From positions 39,621-103,620 of the forward strand of contig NW_024468563.1 of NCBI RefSeq assembly GCF_001632365.1: 64,000 nt of DNA, given 5' to 3'. Below the pieces are notes generated by a model. It saw only the letters and a program-made list of their open reading frames with translations. It did not search any database and was not told the origin of the DNA. The stretch's first letter is position 1; each line of letters opens with the position of its first letter. The translations under genes were made by a program, and so were the position numbers. Positions 11,401 to 23,400 of the stretch are shown piece by piece. The stretch comes from Laetiporus sulphureus 93-53. Taxonomy: Eukaryota; Basidiomycota; Agaricomycetes; Polyporales; Laetiporaceae.

Positions 11401-14345
11401 GAAAGCTGCGAATGCACGGATCCAGTGGGTGGATGAGTATAAAACAAGTGAAATATTACTGGAATGTCGACTCCAGTTGACGGCGGCATTTGATGCAAAG
11501 CGCGTTAACGTCAAGGACATCGAGAGTACCCTGCATTACCTCCGGAGAAAATCTGATGTGCAGTCGGATGACCTCCCTCTCTTACCCCTTGCAGATGGTA
11601 GTCTCGCATGTATCGACAGACGTCAGAATGGTACAAAGGTGTTTTCAGGCCCTTGGACCTCACTCAGACAGCTACCCTGGCCACTGTTCGCTTCCAAACA
11701 CTTTTTGCATCCCACTCTCGATCACAAGAGAGTGCTTGGATATGGCATCAATGTCTCGGAGCTGACTGCTTCGGACCTCGCGGATCTTGTTCAGACTCGA
11801 TTGCCGGACTCGAGAAAATCTATTCGGCAAACCACGGACGATGAGAGCAAATGGATTCAGAACTTCTGGGCGCAGTTTTATATCTTTAGAATCGGAGTAG
11901 ACGAGATCTCTTCGCTTTCTCTCGTGCCCACAACGAGAGCGGGTCAATATGTGTCAATCGATCACTGCCGCACAGAAGTCGTCCTCGCCAATCCTCATCA
12001 CATACGCAACTCATTGGAGAAGTTGGGAGCCATTGTGCTGCCCGCTGCGCAGGAGCTGCCACACCCTCTGCGACAGACACTCGCTTCCGTGTCGTTCACA
12101 TTCGACGCAGTTTTGAAGTTCCTCCGATCCAAGAGCAACGAGGCCTACGCCGGACTAAGTGCGCTGCCTGCTCTCTTCAATGTGCTTAATGACAATGAGA
12201 GAAATGGTTTCGCGACATGGGCACGCAACGAAGTGCAAGCTCGGATATCTCAAATTCCCAAGGACCTTCTGCCCGTGGTTGGCTATCTTCCCATATGGCC
12301 AGCATGGCGCGGAAGCACGACAGTCCTTCGCTCCCTCCAAGACTACGATGTGAGAATCGTTCCGCATGGATTTCAAGTTTCCGATATCATGCGTGTTCTA
12401 CCACCGGATATGTCCTTTGCGGAGATTCCTTCTTCGGTGCTTGGGCGTCTCAGCAGGAAAGCTATGGAGCTGGATGTGTTCTTGAGCATCATCTACACCA
12501 ACCTGCACAACCTGGACAATGGTGACGTTCCCGCGTACAAACGAATACTCGATAGAGCCCTCTCAGCTCGCGTGGGGCAGGTCATGAATGGACTCAAGGT
12601 GCCTAATACTTCGCGCGTGCTTGTATCGCCAAAAACGCTATATTCCAGGGCAGAACCGGCATTCGTCGCTGCGTTTGAGACGCGGCAAGATCTGTTCCTT
12701 CACTCTTCGTTCAGAGAGTACGATAGCCGGCTCAGAGCTCTCGGCCTCCAGCACGAGCGAACTTTCACTACATTCAAAGCATGCGTTGTCAATCTGCATG
12801 CCGATAGCGAAATGGAAGGTGTAGTTGATCGCGCTTTGGTCATCTTCGAATGGTACGGGCACCTGCCTATGCACATCGGTAGGGATACAAGCAAGTGGTC
12901 AGAACTCGTGGGATACAAGTTCATACCGTGCGACGTGGTCCGGAGGCACTATAAGGACGAATCACTGCATCCTGAGGACTATGCGATTCCTCTGCCGCGT
13001 CTCGTTTCCCCAGGACAGATACTGCGTGCAGAACATGAGCAGATCGCATGGACGCAGAGAGGGCTTTTCATGCTACCACCTGACGAACGCCTGCTGCTGG
13101 CCGATCTCACCCTTGGCGTCCCCACTCTCGATGAAGTTGTGAGTTTCGCTTTAGTACTGATCGGAGGAACGTTGGAGCTAACACGTTTTTCAGGTCCGCC
13201 ACCTGCGCGTCTTGGCTCTACAGATTGCTCCAGCTCATTCGGGGCGTCCGGAAGTGTTCAGCGACCTCAGCGCAACATATCAATGGCTCGGACGCTCGGA
13301 GCGTGCTCAAGCTGCCGGACGGATCCTCGCACGCTACGAACATGAACCGTTATTCCTAAACATCAACACGGCTCGCGACAAGTGGAATTTTGTCTGCGCA
13401 AGAGATTTGATTTTCAATGCCCCAGACGAGGATGACCGCCAGGGCGTCCGCATGCTCTTGGATCCCTTCAAGCCGCTCCTACTCGCTTCTGGCGCGTTCG
13501 AGATCCAAAAACCTGTTGCTCCGCAGATCCAACGTGTTGCCGCAGATGACATGATGCACCGCTTCCGCGACGCCATGAATGGGCAGAGGAAGGAGGGGCG
13601 GCTTACCGATTGCGTGCTCGTATGCTCTGACGGTGCAAAGTTCGCGGTCCACAGATCGTTCCTCGCGGCGTCGAACGGACACTTCGATCGCATGTTCCGA
13701 TCCTCCGGCATGCGCGAGAGCCTCCCAGCGTCCTCGAACGATCCTGTACGAGTCGACCTTGTCGAGGATGGGCCCGTCATACGCTGCGTGCTTGGTAAGT
13801 GTCTCACGCATGTTACTTGTGTTGTCGCATTGACGTGCTTTGCGTACAGACTGGTTGTATGCCGGCGACCTCACGATCCAGGACACGTACGACCAGAATG
13901 AACTGCTCTCTCTGTTACGTGTTTCGCACTACATGCGTATTGCCGACATGCACCGCGCTATCCAGGGTCTGCTCATCGAGACGCTCACACCAGGGACCTA
14001 TCGAATCCGTGAGTCTGCTTTTCATATGCCTGTCCGTGTCCGTAGTTGCTGAAGTGGAAATCCCGCTTTCAGTCCGCGAAAACGCCGCAGACCTTGAGGC
14101 AGATCTGCTGCTAAAGGCGTGCGATGAATATCGGGCATCAAATCATGAAGTGTTCGAGCGCAACCCGCAATTGCTTGTGGCGAACGGGGATGCGTGATGT
14201 AGAACTGTTGTTGGTTTGGACTCTGGAGTTGTCTTATGGATTGGGGTGTCTCGCGTGTATTCCACTGTCTAGATGTGATTTTGAGCTTCAATGACAGATG
14301 CACTTTGAGGCTGCACTCCGATCAATAACCTTGTCATATAGGTGG
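5410..14345 (+). repeat. Left arm of about 8.9 kb inverted repeat
   Basis: The reverse complement of 20290-29240 matches this stretch throughout, including about 185 bases of promoter, all 11 introns of the gene, and about 150 bases of 3' flank. The boundaries are where similarity fades by eye (about 5410 and 14345). The spacer to the other arm is about 5.9 kb. Identity is uneven: near-perfect in some blocks (for example about 9.72-10.85 kb) and clearly lower in others (for example most of 10.9-13.1 kb). Confidence 0.9.
5596..14197 (+). CDS. Giant sacsin-like double ATPase protein with C-terminal BTB domain, copy A
   Basis: Twelve exons with consistent phases: 5596-5724, 5781-5947, 5999-6041, 6098-6909, 6960-7392, 7449-9379, 9437-10285, 10341-10413, 10469-13138, 13194-13794, 13850-14008 and 14073-14197. 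They give 2663 residues. Residues 1-250 are a sacsin-type GHKL/HSP90-like ATPase: FRELLQNSDDA (Glu30 and Asn34, the N-box) and DKIGKYGIGLRSGYH (99-113), then SGDSLVIFDPH. A second ATPase-like domain starts near 1300: NEFLANAMDANAKN (Glu about 1310, Asn about 1314) and GVIGKFGLGALTVFHF (about 1385). A BTB/POZ domain lies near 2500-2610 (TDCVLVCSDGAKFAVHRSFL, later DWLYAGDL and YMRIADM). BTB proteins usually bind CUL3; sacsin modules are chaperone ATPases. A chaperone-coupled ubiquitin adaptor is my inference. No stop or frameshift; acidic Glu and Asn residues of both N-boxes are kept. A TATA-like ACATATATGA lies about 90 bases upstream. Confidence 0.9.
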
Positions 14346-14793
14346 AATGTATATGAATACAATCAATTAATGACGTCTTGCGCATGCCAACCTACAAGTA
14401 GTCATCTCGACAGTATGTAGATCCTCCATCAAACACGGCAAAGCTGCATGAATCAACAACCCTTTCTCGCATGTAATGTGAACGCCGATGTGAAATGATA
14501 AAACACGTACAACAGCGTTAGGTTCCGGCCCGTTTGAGCATATACAAATTACAACAAAAGTCAGATTAGTAGTGGTAAGGTAAGATGGTACTTGGTGTCC
14601 GTGTCGTTCGGCAATCACAGTGGATGTTATTTTCCGGCCAACGGCACTAGAAGCTGGCGAAGGCGAGAGGGGAGTAGAACCGCGGGACTGCCTTCAACGT
14701 CTCATCGCGGGTCCCCATTAAATAAGCTACCGACCTGGTCTATACACAGCGGCGTGTTGAGCAAACGCTAGGCGCGATCGTCACAGATGTTGC

Positions 14794-15081
14794 TTACCAT
14801 GCGCAACATCCGCAGCATAGGACGGCTGTTACGCATTCGCAGATGCCTGTCGCGCAGCCAACGATGACTGTTCGACGGACGGCTCAGCGCTCGCGAAAAT
14901 GGGTGACATCAAAGTATGGACTTACGGCTGGCGATGAACTCGAGGCATGCTCCGATGACAGCAACAATACCTAGGGCGAGCGAGCCGATCCCGACGCAGA
15001 TGCCCGCAATGCAAGAGAAGATAAGGCTGCATGAATTAGATTAGACTCCATGAGATACCCAGACTGTAGGACGGACCCCAT
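14794..15081 (-). CDS. Small cysteine-rich membrane protein
   Basis: Three-exon model on the minus strand: 15081-15077, 15026-14926 and 14867-14794, phases consistent, about 59 residues. It begins MGLIFSCIAGICVG, continues as an almost unbroken hydrophobic Gly/Ala/Ile/Val stretch, and ends with clustered cysteines (VLCCGCCAW, TAA). Tiny proteins with regular Cys and Gly spacing, a hydrophobic body and a CC tail are common in agaricomycete genomes; their function is unknown to me. The 5-base first exon uses an unusual GTCCGT donor, so the exact N-terminus could differ. A TATATAAC sequence lies near 15205. It sits in the spacer of the inverted repeat and is not duplicated in the arms. Confidence 0.5.
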
Positions 15082-17888
15082 GATATTAAGTCGTTACTGA
15101 GATTTAAAGATTTTCTCGTGATATTAGTAGTTATGACTGATGTCGTGAAGAGATGGGTACAAGAATAACTGTTTTCTTGGAGGGCTCCCCGCACGCCGTC
15201 GCGTTATATAACGGCCAAAGGAGGTGACTCTAGGCCGCTCTTTGACGTTGACGAGCCAGAGGGGGGCTGGATGGCGGCAGTAGAGCGACGGAAAGCCCTA
15301 ACCTTGTAACAAGTCTTACGTCATACTAACCCTAAGGCTCGTCGATTATCTGAATGGCTACAAAGATGTAGAGAGCTGTCAATATGTATGTTCACTCTGG
15401 ATTCTTCACGGTCTGCGTGTATGGTAAGGATCATTCAAGCGTTATTGTTCAGTTGGCCGACATAGCCGTGACATCAGTCTCCGTGCTCATTCCGTCAGCC
15501 CGGGGTTCGACGAATCACCTCAAGTTGGACAATGTAACGTATCGTGCACGCAGGCGAAGTCTTCAGGACTATACTTATGAGATGGCCACTTAGTTTAAGA
15601 ACTACTGGGCACGCGAGGCAAGCGGTATCCTCACATAGATGAAGGTGGCTGGCTATGGCGATCGGCCCCGACGGCCCGAGCAGTGCAGGATATCGGAACG
15701 TGCTTTCCGCAATCCTGCCAGCATAGCGTCCGTCAAGCAGGCAAGCACGCTCCTGATGAATTTACTAGCACATTCGTGTGGTCCAGTATGATGGCAGGAT
15801 GTTGGAGCGGGAGCGGAGGATAGAAGCACTCACAGGATATGACTACGAAAACGATGGCTCAAAGCTTGGACTCAGAGGCGAAGACCGTTATGGACTCCTG
15901 AGGCCTGATCTTGCAAGGAAAAACGTATGCTGGCATCCATGACGAGGGATGGCGACGGGCTGTTCATGCGAGCCCGTTTGCTGGGGATGACGTGCGCCTT
16001 TGCAACTTCTGAAAATTTGACTGAAGCAGGCATTCCGCAAAGCAAAGACAGATGGACAACACGTGTAAAGAAGGAAGTCCTATCACCGGTAGCAGTGAAT
16101 GAAATTATACCTGTGAAGCCATAGTGAAACGCGCGTGCCCAAAGCATGCGGCAGAGTATGCGTAATCCCATTGACGTCTGCTCACCATAGAGCGAGCCTT
16201 CGTGGGTACAGTACCCCCATGGAAAACAAGCGGAAGACGCACGTTTACTGCAAGAAGGGTCATGGACCAAAGAAGCAAGCTTTGGAAGGATGATCTGCGA
16301 GGCTGCGCCCGCAGACAAGGCGGCCTTGACAGCCTACTACAGCAGCATTACGTACACTTCGCTGGGCTTCGAACTTGCGAAGGAATCGTTGGCGTCGTGT
16401 TCGGCCAAGCAGTTGCTACAAGCAACACGGCCGCAGTTTCAGCAGGTTCTGGTGGACGTGTGTGGGCAGCTCGAGGATTTACGGAATGGTGGGATCGTCT
16501 GCAAGTCGTCCGTGTCGTGGGATGCGGGCTTGAGCATGCCACGTCGGAACAGGAACAGGACATGGCCGTGGACTGAACAGGACGCGGGATGACCGAAAGT
16601 AGTGCCTATGGATACTTCAAATGATGGCTGTCTGAGAACCCACGTCGATCTTTTCGATTACCCGACACGGCTGCCCAACCACAGATAGTATTATTCGGGG
16701 CTGACGGTATTCGGGGCTGAAGGAAGAGAAAGAGATGAGTTGATGTCCTTTCAGTCTCCGCTATGGCTGAAGGTTATCGGCTAGCGTTTAGCATCGATGA
16801 GCGTTGTATACCGCATCTGCGGAGCTAGCGTGCTTCACGCGTAGTATAGTGGCCCTCCAGTTATTCCGTATCGTGGACTCTGTGCATGCAGTACCAACGC
16901 GAACACGGTGAAGACAGCCTTCAGCCACTTCAGCCACAGCGGAGTTTGAGAGGCCCACCGAAGGCAAACAGTGCGTCGTCGTGTTCAACTCTCATCTCAC
17001 CCATGATGGATGCTGCTCGCGTTGGCACAACGTTGGACCGTTGCTCCAGTATTTCCTGAATACTTTGGCTGTCTGAGTTATACTCAATTAACGGGATCGC
17101 GTCATTCATCCGTAGAGCAGTCCAGCAGATTGGTCATGCTGAAAGGATAGATCTGATCGTCTACTGACACGTTGAAAGGCGCGGCGACGGCATTCCGTGT
17201 CGCCTGAACGTCGCCGTTTCAAATCATAGTTCAAGCTCAAGCTTGGCCTCAAGAGGTCCCTTCCCTACCATGAGCATCCATAACATCATTCCGCTGCATT
17301 ACTGCCCGCTTGCGTATTCTTCCAGCCGTAGACTGTGGGAGGTCCACCGTTGAGTCCCATATTGGCAGATCATGGCAAGTCCTGTCCCCGCGCTGAGCGC
17401 TGAGGAACGTGTATGCGATCGGGATATGTTCTGTTTTACCTAAACAGACTGTCATTCGGCGTTTTGTTGCGCTTCAGCCAATTAGAGCGTTCCCTTCGGA
17501 GCTCTGGACGATTCCATTCACTGCAGTACGCGCCGGTCTCGCCTCTCTTCTCCGCATTCTTTACCGTTCGCTAGCGATTGTGCTCCCCGCGGTGAGTGGT
17601 TGATAATCTGGAAAATTGCTGACCCCACCCACCCCCGGGACCGCAGATGGTGCACTTTACGCGTCTGCCTCCTGGCTTCGATCAGTCAGCGTGTGCAGGA
17701 ATAGATAAAAGCCAGCCCCGCCCCCGCTCTTTTCTCTCCCCTTCTGTTCATTTCTCTTCCTGTTCCTCTTGGGGTTTCGGCCGTCTCTCTGTGTTCTCTC
17801 TGCGCTTAACTACGTCCTCTATTATCTCTGTTTCCCTTATTTCACAATAGACTCTTTTCTCGCTCTTCACACCCTATAGACTGCCGAC
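15082..17888. other. Spacer region with no recognised gene; MFS promoter at right end
   Basis: Scattered frames of 60-150 codons on both strands (for example minus 16318-15872 and plus 16202-16592) overlap each other and match no family I know. A short direct repeat of TATTCGGGGCTGA occurs near 16690-16720. The last 400 bases look like a fungal promoter: a CCAAT-containing stretch near 17480 and long C/T-rich tracts (about 17725-17850) directly before the MFS start codon. Confidence 0.45.
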
Positions 17889-19961
17889 ATGACCGCGCCG
17901 CCTAACACGAACACGAAAGCAGATACCATCCTTTCACCTGCACAGACCCTCGTCGACGGACGCCTGCCGCAGCTGTACTCGCCTTTCAGGCGGTATCTGC
18001 TCCTCATCGTGTTCTGTTTCGCACAATTCCTGGACTCGTTCAATAATTCGGCTCTCTTCTCTGCTATTCCCGACCTAGAGAACTCGCTGGACATCACGGC
18101 CAGCGAGTCGGCCTGGATCATCAGCGCATTCCAATTGACGTTCGCGTCCTTTCTGCTCATCGTGAGTGTTGTGCATTTTCAGCCGTTTGACTGAGTATGG
18201 TTTGACGCTGCCCTCACAATGAGCAGAGCGGTCGCATAAGTGACGTGTACAATCCGAGTCAGTGGACATGCGGGAACCAACGCGTGTGCTATTCAATTGA
18301 CATGTGTGTCTCTCGCTGCAGAAGTAGCTTTTACCGGAGGCATCGCCGCGCTTGGGGTCATTTCTATTGGCGCCGGGTTCTCCAAAGATAAAATCACTAT
18401 CATTGTGCTTCGAGCACTGAGCGGCATCGGTGAGGAAGTCCGAGGTCGTTCCGAGGTTCGAGGTTATAAAGCTAACTAATCCTGTCGACCCAGCTGCGTC
18501 AATGACGATTCCCTCTGCGCTCTCGCTGCTTGTCGCTGTCTTCGTTGAGCCCACTGAGCAAGCGCGTGCCATTGGTGTCTTCGGCGGCTGCGGCGCTGTA
18601 GGGAATGGTGAGGATTTTCCACTGTTCTCTTCCATGTGACACCCGCTGACTCGTCCCCGCCAGTCCTCGGTTTAATTATAGGCGCGATCTTCGTCCAGTA
18701 TGCCTCGTGGTCCTGGGTGTTCTGGTTCGTCGCGATGGTCGCGTTCCCGATCGCGATCATTTGCCTAGTGCTAGTGCCCCCTCAAGAGGAGAATATCCAC
18801 ATTGAGGGCAAGAAATGGAAGAGTCTTGATCTCGGTGGAGTGTCCGTGCTTACAGGTTGGTGCGACTCGTCGTTCATGGAGATTCCATATCTGACGAAGT
18901 AAGTGGCTTGGTAGCCGCTCTAATTTTGTTCATCTTTGCCGTCACCTCTGGCTCTGCTTCTGGCTGGGGTTCCGCAACGGTGATTGCGCCACTCGTCATC
19001 TCTGTCCTCATGGTCGTGGCATTCTTCTACTATGAGACCCGTATACCCGTTTCGACTGCGGCAGTGTAAGTCCTGCTCAATCGCGTTGACCAGCCGTATT
19101 TTTGACGTGAACTGTCTGTTGCAGGCCCCCGAAAACATGGTTCCTGCCCAACTTCTCCGTACTTTTCGGTACTGCTCTCTTGCCATACTTCTGGTGGACC
19201 ACGATCTTTACGACATTCACGACACTCTGGCAAGACGTCTACCACTGGTCCGCTATTTCTACTGCTATCCATATGTATGCCTCATATCGCCACTACCTTC
19301 TCTGGTCATGAATGCTTACTGTCGTCCTGCACACAGGATTCCGATCGGCGTGCTCGCGTTTTCGATGAGCTTCACCGGCCCGCTCTCGCGCATCATCAAT
19401 TCGAAATGGATAATCCTCTCCGGCGAAGGCCTGCTTGTCATCGCCACCATCCTCCTCGCATTCGCCGACGGCCCAGACAAATACTGGCCCTTCGTCTTCC
19501 CCGCGTTTGTCCTGGGCAGCGCCGGCGCGATGCTCACGTACACGCACACCAATATCGCCATCTTCCAGACCTCGCCTGCATCCATGGCCGGCACCGTCGG
19601 CGCGATCTTCAACGGCGCGTTGCAGCTCGGTTCCGCGGTCGGCATCGCTGCGGTGGACTCGATCGAGACGAGCGTAGAGGAAAAGGAGGGCGTGAGCAAC
19701 TATGCTGGCGAGCGTGCGGCATTTTGGTTCCTCTTAGGCATCGTGGGCCTCGAGTGGATTTCGATGCTGGTGTTTTATAGGGTGAGGAAGGAGAGCGCTG
19801 ACGACGATGCGGACGAGAAGGAGGAGAGTATGGACGAGGAGAAGGGTGGGGCGAACATGGATGGCGTGCAATACCTTGAAAGAAACGGCCCCGACGAAGA
19901 CACGTGCAACAAGGGGTACTCCGAGAAGGATGCGAGCGACATAGAAATCTCACAAGTTTGA
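17889..19961 (+). CDS. MFS transporter, drug:H+ antiporter-like
   Basis: Membrane transporter of the major facilitator superfamily. Eight exons with closing phases: 17889-18161, 18227-18257, 18325-18429, 18494-18607, 18664-18855, 18915-19065, 19125-19274 and 19337-19961. They give 546 residues. After a polar N-terminus (MTAPPNTNTKADT) come helices starting RRYLLLIVFCFAQFLDSFN. SGRISDVYNP is the loop 2-3 signature and VGNVLGLIIGAIF resembles motif C of antiporters. The end is a highly acidic cytoplasmic tail (ESADDDADEKEESMDEEK). Size and helix pattern fit the 12-14-helix fungal efflux group. Substrate is not predictable. Exon 3 uses the acceptor after GCAGAAG, because the nearer CAG would create a stop. 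It is the only sizeable intact gene in the spacer of the giant inverted repeat. Left flank has a C/T-rich promoter. Confidence 0.9.
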
Positions 19962-20307
19962 GCCCGACGCTTCTCCCGCGTAAAATTTCCATTCGCTTTC
20001 GGTATATTGCAACTGCTTTCTTTTCCCGAAATGGCTTCTCACGCTTCTGATTTTTCTGGCCTTCTTTACGATCTCATGAACTTAAAGACCGCAAGACCCT
20101 CGTTTAGATATAGACAAGCGCAACTGTTTTTTTATGTATTCATACTATCATCCTTTCCCCGCATAGAACATCGCCTAGAACTAGACCAATCCTTCATGCA
20201 CTTTGTATGTTGTTCATCGTATTGACATGCTGCCGTGTATGAATTCTCGTGGTGCAAGCAACTTGGGGAGTCGCCGCCAGGATGGTTCTTATGACATGGT
20301 TATTGAT

Positions 20308-20326
20308 ACTAGTTACCGTAACTAGT
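20308..20326. repeat. 19-bp perfect palindrome present in one arm only
   Basis: ACTAGTTAC, a central C, then GTAACTAGT. It lies in the 3' flank of copy B and has no counterpart at the matching place in the left arm (near 14320), where the flanking bases join directly. Confidence 0.8.
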
Positions 20327-20436
20327 GCAACCTCCAACTGCATCTGTCATTGAAGCTCAAAATAACATCTAGACAGTGAAATACACGCGAGACACCCCAA
20401 TCCATAAGGCAGCTCCAACCGAACAACAGCTCTGCA

Positions 20437-23400
20437 TCACGCATCCCCGTTCGGCCCAAGCAATTGCGGGTTGCGCTCGAACACTTCACGATTTGATTCC
20501 AGATATTCATCGCACGCCTTTAGCAGCAGATCTGCCTCAAAGTCTGCAGCGTTTTCGCGGACTGAAAGCGGGTTTCCACTTCAGCAACTACCGACGCGGA
20601 CAGATGTATGAAAGCAGACTCACGGATTCGATAGGTCCCTGGTGTGAGCGTCTCGATGAGCAGACGCTGGACGTCGCGGTGCATGTCGGCAATACGCATG
20701 TAGTGCGAAACACGTAACAGAGAGAGCAGTTCATTCTGGTCGTACGTGTCCTGGACCGTGAGGTCGCCGGCATACAACCAGTCTGTATGCAAAGGATCTC
20801 AACGCGACAACACAAGTAACATGCGTGAAGATACATACCAAGCACGCACCGTACGACGGGCTCCTCTTCAGGAAGCTCGACTCGTATCGGCTCATTCCAG
20901 GACGCTGGGAGGCTCTCGCGCATGCCGGAGGAGAACATGCCACTGAAATGTTCGTTTGACGCCGCGAGGAACGACCTGTGGACCGTGAACTTTGTACCGT
21001 CAGAGGATACCAGCAAGCAATCGGTAAACTGCCCCTCATTCCTCTGCATGTTCATTGCAGCGCGGAAGCGGTGCATGACGTCATCTGCGGCAACATGTTG
21101 TTTCTGAGGGGCGATAGGTTGCTGGATCTCGAGGGCGCCAGAAGCGAGGAGGAGCGGCTTGAAGGGATCCAAGAGCATGCGGACGCCCTGACGGTCGTCC
21201 TCGTCTGGGGCATTGAAAATCAAATCTCTTGCGCAGACGAAATTCCACTTGTCGCTAGCCGTGTTGATGTTTAGGAATAACGGTTCATGTTCGTAGTTGG
21301 CGAGGATCGCTCCGGCAGCTTGAGCACGCTCCGAGTGTCCGAGCCATTGATATGTTGCGCTGAAGTCGCCGAACACTTCCGGATGCCCCGGATGAGCTGG
21401 AGCAATCTGTAGAGCCAAGACGCGCAGGTGGCGGACCTGAAAAACGTGTTAGCTCCAACCCTCCTCGATCAGTACTAAAACGAAACTCACAACTTCATCG
21501 AGAGTAGGCATGCCAAGTGTGAGATCGGCCAGCAGCAGGCGTTCGTCAGGTGGCAGCATGAACTGCCCTCTCTGCGTCCATGCGATCCGTTCATGTTCTT
21601 CACGTAGTATCTGTTCCGGGGCAATGAGACGCGACAGACGGGTCACATAGCTCTCAGGATGCAGTGATGCGTCATTGTAGCGCCTCCGAACCGCATCGCA
21701 CGGTATGAACTTATATCCCACGAGTTCCGACCACTTGCTTGTATCCCTGCCGATGTGCATAGGCAGGTGCCCGTACCATTCGAAGATGACCAAAGCGCGA
21801 TCAACTACACCTTCCATTTCGTTATCGGCATCTAGATTGACAACGCATGCCTTGAATGTGGTGAAATTTCGCTCATGCTGGAGGCCGAGAGCCCTGAGGC
21901 TCCTATCGTACCTTTCGAACACAGGGTGAAGGAACAGATCTTGGCGTGTCTCAAAAGCAGCGATGAATGCCGGCTCGGCCCTGGAATATAGCGTTTTTGG
22001 CGATACAAGCACGCGTGAAGTATTAGGCACTTTGAGTTCATTCTTGACCTGCTCCCCCATGGAAAGTAAGAGGGCTCCATCGAGTATCCGTTCGTACGCT
22101 GAAAAGCCACTGTCGTCCAGGTTGTGCAGACTGGTGTGAACAATGCTTAAGAAAGCACCCAGCTCCGTAGCTTTCATGCTGAGACGCTCAAGCACTGAAA
22201 GAGGAATCTCCGCAAAGGACATGTCGGGTGGTAGAACACGCGCAATATCGGAAACTCGGAATCTGTGTGGAACAATTCTCACGTCGCAGTCTTGAAGGAA
22301 GCAGAGGGCTGTCGTATTTCCGCGCCATGCTGGCCATATGGGAAGATAGCGTATCACTGGCAGAAGGTCCTCGGGAATATCAGATATCCGAACTTGCACT
22401 TCGTTGCGTGCCCATTTCGCGAAATCGTTTCCCTCATTGTCCTCAAACACGTCGAAGAGAGCAGGCAGTGCAGTTAGTCCGGTGTGAGCCTCGTCGCTCT
22501 TGCATTGAAGGAACTTCAAAACTGCATCGATTGTGAACGGCACGGAGTCGAGTGGCTGTAACAAAGGGCGTGGCAGCTTCTGCGCAGCCGGTAGCACAAT
22601 GGCCCCCAACTTCTCCAATGAGTTGCATACATGGTGATGATCGATCGCGTCCCTTGGGCTAGCGAGGACCACTTCTGTGCGGCAGTGATCGATTGACACG
22701 TATTGACCCGCTCTTGTTGTGGGCACAAGAGAAAGCGAAGAGATCTCGTCTACTTCAATGTTGAAGATATGAAAACGCTCCCAGAAGTCCTGAATCCATC
22801 TGCCCTCATCCTCTGTGGTTTGCCGAATAGATTTCCTCGAGTCAGGCAATCGAGTCTGAACGAGATCTGCAAGGTCCGAAGCAGTCAGCTCCGAGACATT
22901 GATGTCATATTCAAGCAGTCTCTTGTGATCAACGGTAGGATGCAAAAAGTGCTTGGAAACGAATAATGGCCAAGGGACCGATAAAGATGAGGCCCAAAGG
23001 CCTGAAAACACCTTCGGACCATTCTGACTGCTGTCGATGCGTGCGAGGCTGCCATCTGCAAGTGGTAGAAGAGGGAGGCGGTCTAAACGCGTGTCAGGTT
23101 TTCTCCGGAGGTAATGAAGGGTATTTTCGATGTCCTTAACATCAATATGCTTCGCGCGAAATTCCGCTATCAACTGAACTCGATATTGCAATAACACTTC
23201 ACTTGCTTTATACTCGTCCACCCACTGGATCGGTGCATTCGCAGCTTCAGCTCGCTTCAGAATACTGCGAGGCACGATCACCAATGTAGGAGGTTTGATA
23301 GCTAGAAGCACACTCTTCAATGCAACCTCGTCGGCAGAAGGCTCCTTGTCCAAAAACAACGAATCTTGGGGCTGGATACGATCGCCTTCAATGACAGGTT

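Noticed and set aside
15872..16318. 148-codon minus ORF in the palindrome spacer
   Set aside because: Overlaps other frames, no recognisable family, no splice-compatible neighbours.
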